From: Emticicia sp051209875
GTDB taxonomy: Bacteria; Bacteroidota; Bacteroidia; Cytophagales; Spirosomataceae
Direction: 5' to 3'
Length of the DNA stretch: 64,000 nucleotides
Assembly: GCF_051209875.1 (NCBI RefSeq)
Contig: NZ_JBNTQY010000001.1
Span: 1,922,001-1,986,000 of the forward strand
Shown here: piece after piece, positions 61,040 to 64,000 of the stretch
Position numbering within the stretch: position 1 is the stretch's first letter
Layout of the letters: the number at the start of each line of letters is the position of its first letter
Translations under genes and position numbers: made by a program
Notes under the pieces: model-generated
Seen by the model: the letters and a program-made list of their open reading frames with translations, nothing else
What the model was told of the DNA's origin: nothing
Database searches by the model: none

Positions 61040-61561
61040 TTAGAAATGATAGCGTAATGCCATACCTAATGAATTGTCATCTGTTTTGAGTTGTAAGTAA
61101 CTTATGTTATTATTTCCAATGGCTTGGTTGTAGCGAATCGCTGCTTTTTTAATATGAGTTTTGCCAATCAAACTACAGCCTATCGAGCCTCCCAGTGAGG
61201 CAAAAAGAATTCCTAAATATGTTCCTGAATAATAACCACTTTGTCGATTTCGAGTATTGTTGAGATTTGCAAGAATGTAAATGGTAGGAAGAAAACTAAT
61301 TGCTTGCCCAATACCTGTGAAAATTTTATAGTTTTTATAATGATGATTTACTTCTGGATCGTTTAATTCAAAAAAAGGAACTTCGAGTGCATTAACGCCA
61401 CTCAATTTTCTATCACCATAGAAATAAACGCCACTTACTTTCTGTAAAGGTTTCAAATAATACAGCTTTCGAGTAATATTAGGATTATAATAGGACGAAT
61501 CTTTTTGAGCAAAGCCGATAAAAGAAAGTCCAAAAAATAGGAGGGTGGTGAGTATTTTCAT
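61040..61561 (-). CDS. small exported or membrane protein of unknown function
   Basis: 173 residues from the ATG at 61561 (MKILTTLLFFGLSF, signal ending FAQ). After the cleavage site come YYNPNITRKLYYLKPLQ, two central hydrophobic segments (GQAISFLPTIYILANL and TYLGILFASLGGSIGCSLIG) and a terminal YHF, which suits a small outer membrane or envelope protein. I do not recognise the family. It follows the DUF1501 gene on the same strand, with a hairpin between. Confidence 0.6.
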   Translation of the reverse strand: MKILTTLLFFGLSFIGFAQKDSSYYNPNITRKLYYLKPLQKVSGVYFYGDRKLSGVNALEVPFFELNDPEVNHHYKNYKIFTGIGQAISFLPTIYILANLNNTRNRQSGYYSGTYLGILFASLGGSIGCSLIGKTHIKKAAIRYNQAIGNNNISYLQLKTDDNSLGMALRYHF

Positions 61562-61579
61562 TTGATAGGATTTAATATG

Positions 61580-61619
61580 TAGCACAATGTTAATGCAACT
61601 CCGATTCTAAATTGTGCTA
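61580..61619. repeat. inverted repeat in the leader of the unknown gene
   Basis: TAGCACAAT (61580-61588) and ATTGTGCTA (61611-61619) pair perfectly. The word ATTGTGC-GCAC recurs in the permease and mlaD leaders, where it forms the start-proximal hairpin. Confidence 0.55.
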
Positions 61620-61623
61620 AAAA

Positions 61624-63102
61624 TTATGCTAAAATCGGCTTAATAACTTTTCCAGCTACATCGGTCAATCTATAAGGACGACCTTGAAAAGCATAAGTTA
61701 GTTTTTCATGGTCAAAACCCATTAGATGCAGAATGGTGGCTTGTAGGTCGTGTACATGTGTACGGTCTTTTACACCATAGTAACCCAAATCATCAGTTTC
61801 GCCAAAACTCATGCCTTTTTTCAAGCCTCCACCTGCCATAAAGACAGTAAAAGCATCTAAATGATGGTCACGGCCTTTAAATGGCAGTGTTTGTCCATCA
61901 CGGTTTTCTTGCATGGGTGTTCTACCAAATTCACCTCCCCAGACAACCAAAGTTTCGTCAAGTAAACCTCGCATTTTTAGGTCTTTTAATAAACCTGTCA
62001 CAGCTTGGTCAGTTGATTTACATAAATCTTTAAAACCACCATCTAATGCTAATTCTTTATTAGTTCCATGTGCATCCCAACCCCAATGAAAAAGTTGTAC
62101 AAATCGCACACCGTTTTCAACTAAACGCCTGGCTAATAAGCAGTTATTAGCGAAAGAACCTTCACCTGGTACTGCACCGTACATCTTTCGTACCCATTCG
62201 GGTTCTTTGCTTGTGTCCATTACTTCGGGTACTGAAACTTGCATACGAAATGCCATTTCATATTGCGAAATTCGAGTTAAAATTTCAGGGTCTTGTACAG
62301 CTTCGTACTGTTGTTTGTTTATTTCATTAATAGCTTCAATGGTTTGCTTTCTCACATCACGACTCATGCCATGAGGGTCTGAAACATACAGTACTGGGTC
62401 GCCGCCTGTACGGCATTGAACACCCTGATAAATAGAAGGCAAAAAACCATTTCCCCAAACGCTTTTTCCCGCATCGGGGTTTCGTCCACCCGAAGCCAAA
62501 ACAATAAATCCAGGTAAATTTTGATTTTCTGAACCTAAACCATAAACTGACCATGCTCCCATACTGGGACGACCTAAACGTGGACTACCTGTGTGCATCA
62601 GCAATTGTGCAGGTGCGTGGTTGAACTGGTCGGTGTACATGGCTTTTAAGAAAGTCAGTTCATCTGCAACTTCAGGCAAATAAGGCATAAAGTCAGAAAT
62701 CATTGCTCCCGAATTGCCATGTTGACTAAAATTAGCAATAGAACCAAGCATTTTTGGCACACCTCTGATAAACGCAAACTTTTTGCCTTCCAAAAATTCT
62801 TGTGGACAATCCTGTCCATCAAATTTTTGAAGTGCAGGTTTATAGTCAAATAATTCTAATTGCGATGGAGCTCCAGCCATGTGAATATATATCACCTGTT
62901 TTACTTTTGGAGTAAAATGTGGAGTTTTGGGAAACATTGGATCAGTAGCCATTGCTTGACTATCAGAGTTTTTTCCTAAACAACCTCCCAACATTGAGCC
63001 AAATGCCATTGCTCCCAAACCTGTGGTACAAGTTTGCAAAAAATGTCGCCGAGTTTGGTATTCGGCTTCTTTATGTAGAAATTCTTTGATTAACTTTTGC
63101 AT
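61624..63102 (-). CDS. Tat-signal DUF1501 protein
   Basis: 492 residues. TRRHFLQTC at residues 18-26 has the twin-arginine pattern and is followed by a hydrophobic AMAFGSMLGGCLG stretch. The DUF1501 body includes HMAGAPSQLELFDYKP, RNPDAGKSVWG, LLARRLVENGVRFVQLFHWGWDAHG and LVVWGGEFGRTPMQ, an alkaline-phosphatase-superfamily metal-site arrangement. Usual partners (DUF1549/DUF1553 cytochrome proteins or DUF1800) are not adjacent; a solitary copy is less common. Confidence 0.92.
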   Translation of the reverse strand: MQKLIKEFLHKEAEYQTRRHFLQTCTTGLGAMAFGSMLGGCLGKNSDSQAMATDPMFPKTPHFTPKVKQVIYIHMAGAPSQLELFDYKPALQKFDGQDCPQEFLEGKKFAFIRGVPKMLGSIANFSQHGNSGAMISDFMPYLPEVADELTFLKAMYTDQFNHAPAQLLMHTGSPRLGRPSMGAWSVYGLGSENQNLPGFIVLASGGRNPDAGKSVWGNGFLPSIYQGVQCRTGGDPVLYVSDPHGMSRDVRKQTIEAINEINKQQYEAVQDPEILTRISQYEMAFRMQVSVPEVMDTSKEPEWVRKMYGAVPGEGSFANNCLLARRLVENGVRFVQLFHWGWDAHGTNKELALDGGFKDLCKSTDQAVTGLLKDLKMRGLLDETLVVWGGEFGRTPMQENRDGQTLPFKGRDHHLDAFTVFMAGGGLKKGMSFGETDDLGYYGVKDRTHVHDLQATILHLMGFDHEKLTYAFQGRPYRLTDVAGKVIKPILA

Positions 63103-63150
63103 GGGTTGAATTTTGACACTAAGTTACAAAAGATATTTGTATAGACAAGT

Positions 63151-63195
63151 GAAGAGATTGACGATTGAAGATTTTTGGATTGACGATTATTTAGT
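63151..63195. repeat. stuttering words upstream of DUF1501
   Basis: GATTGACGATTGAAGATT and GGATTGACGATT words are repeated, followed by an approximate reversed CTTTCAATCGT. A minor member of the stuttering class. Confidence 0.4.
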
Positions 63196-63325
63196 TTTAA
63201 CTTTCAATCGTTTTCGCAATTAATAATAAACTATATTCCTATAAGAAATATTTATTTGCTGAACTCTATTTTTAGTCTAACTGTTTTTTTGGAAAACAAT
63301 TATTTAACCAAACTTTATCTAAAAA

Positions 63326-63736
63326 ATGAAAAGAAATGCAACAGCCGTATGGCAAGGAACAGGAAAGGAAGGTACAGGGCACTTGACTACTCAAAGTACC
63401 GTTTTAAACAAAACACAGTATTCTTTCAATAGCCGTTTTGCAGATGGTATTGGTACTAATCCTGAAGAATTAGTGGCTGCTGCTCATGCAGGCTGCTTCA
63501 CAATGAAATTAAGTTTCAATCTTTCGGGAGCGGGTTTTATACCTGAAAACTTAGAAACAAAATGTGAAATAACGCTTGAAAATGGAGCAATCACAAATTC
63601 GCACTTGATTTTGAGTGCTTCTGTTCCAGGTATTTCTAAAGAAAAATTTGATGAACTTGTGGCTGATGCTGAGGCAAATTGCCCTATTTCAAAATTATAT
63701 AATACTACTATTTCTGTTGATGCAACACTTCTTTAA
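63326..63736 (+). CDS. osmC: OsmC-family organic hydroperoxide reductase
   Basis: 136 residues. GTNPEELVAAAHAGCFTM holds the peroxidatic Cys and ANCPISKL the resolving Cys, with Arg in NSRF near the start; length fits OsmC rather than the longer Ohr-type insertions. It reduces organic hydroperoxides using thiols in the cytoplasm. Divergent from DUF1501 and followed by a terminator. Confidence 0.92.
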   Translation: MKRNATAVWQGTGKEGTGHLTTQSTVLNKTQYSFNSRFADGIGTNPEELVAAAHAGCFTMKLSFNLSGAGFIPENLETKCEITLENGAITNSHLILSASVPGISKEKFDELVADAEANCPISKLYNTTISVDATLL

Positions 63737-63766
63737 TTGATGTATTTTGCATTGCAATAAATGAAC

Positions 63767-63794
63767 AAAAAAGAGCATTTCAATGCTCTTTTTT
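63767..63794. terminator. bidirectional terminator after osmC
   Basis: Perfect 13-bp stem AAAAAAGAGCATT with AATGCTCTTTTTT, loop TC, between convergent genes. Confidence 0.85.
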
Positions 63795-63804
63795 GTTTTT
63801 TATA

Positions 63805-64000
63805 TTAGCCTTCCAACTGATTTTTATGTTTACTTTTGCCTATCCAACCCAAATGCGTGCGGTCAAAATCATCTAAATATTTTAGCCCGTATCCTGCAAC
63901 TCTGTCAAATGAGCTATGAGCCATGAAAATTAAGCCAATTTCTGCCATTTTGTCATTTTTTAAGAGAAATCCTACTAAAATAACTATAGCCATTACTCCC
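63805..64000 (-). CDS. DUF4260-like protein, partial (runs off the window)
   Basis: The frame stays open to the window end. Visible are a hydrophobic segment (AIVILVGFLL), FMAHSSFDRVAGYGLKYLDDFDRTHLGWIG and a short polar tail. The HSSFDR and GYGLKY plus THLG order is the C-terminal half of DUF4260, small membrane proteins of unknown function. The ATG at 63993 is probably internal. Confidence 0.65.
   Translation of the reverse strand, partial: GVMAIVILVGFLLKNDKMAEIGLIFMAHSSFDRVAGYGLKYLDDFDRTHLGWIGKSKHKNQLEG

Overview
The window is AT-rich chromosomal DNA from a member of the Bacteroidota, most likely the Cytophagales (a Spirosomaceae or Emticicia-type genome would fit, but the genus is inference). 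The evidence is the Bacteroidota -7 promoter motif TAnnTTTG in front of many genes, A-rich leaders instead of strong Shine-Dalgarno sites, signal peptides that end at Ala-Gln, and family content typical of the phylum (DUF2911, NIPSNAP, OstA-type LptD, DUF5009, DUF1501, YbiT-type ABC-F). I see no rRNA, tRNA, CRISPR array, intact transposase or prophage.

Layout. 0.1-4 kb: a dihaem cytochrome c, a double-thioredoxin-fold exported protein and a Tat-exported Gfo/Idh/MocA oxidoreductase. 4-9.8 kb: a minus-strand RND efflux operon (adaptor, permease, TolC). 9.8-10.4 kb: a gene-poor stretch with a truncated secreted ORF. 10.4-17.7 kb: YhhN-like protein, aroQ/xerD divergent pair, a PfkB kinase overlapping xerD, panC, NIPSNAP and VanZ proteins. 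18-22.2 kb: an accessory-looking block with a sugar-nucleotide-type epimerase, a ceramidase-like protein, a DUF1826 protein, a decayed copy of the epimerase 5' end and a RES/Xre toxin-antitoxin pair. 22.4-34.4 kb: envelope and housekeeping genes (GNAT-like, PfkB kinase, LptD, Ami-type amidase, MlaD, RecJ, DUF2911, LptB). 34.6-40 kb: a very large alpha-2-macroglobulin lipoprotein. 40-51.4 kb: metF, gyrB, SixA-like phosphatase, S41 protease, rhodanese, ABC-F, radC, rpsT. 51.7-58.6 kb: zinc phospholipase C-like protein, LytTR regulator, a BclA-C-like surface protein, DUF5009 acyltransferase, YhdH-type reductase, a Doc toxin with an unfamiliar antitoxin, and a TonB-C protein. 58.7-64 kb: groES-groEL, DUF1501, OsmC and a partial DUF4260 gene.

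How the genes work together. Envelope biogenesis is the main theme: LptD and LptB (lipopolysaccharide export), MlaD (lipid trafficking), the amidase (wall cleavage), the efflux pump, and a proteinase-trap lipoprotein. The remainder is core metabolism, DNA maintenance and protein folding.

The most unusual content lies between the genes. Two classes of dispersed intergenic structure recur. The first is a short GC-rich hairpin family (stem CGG/CCG, tetraloop CGAC or relative) that sits 18-25 nt in front of start codons (permease, MlaD, PanC, S41 protease), sometimes with a second hairpin right against the ATG. The second is a set of sequence-diverse but similarly built stuttering inverted repeats: short words repeated with variation and folded back on themselves, often beginning at or inside a stop codon. 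Neither is explained by the protein-coding annotation. Start codons were revised inward for several genes because the longest open frames use TTG starts or read through these repeats.
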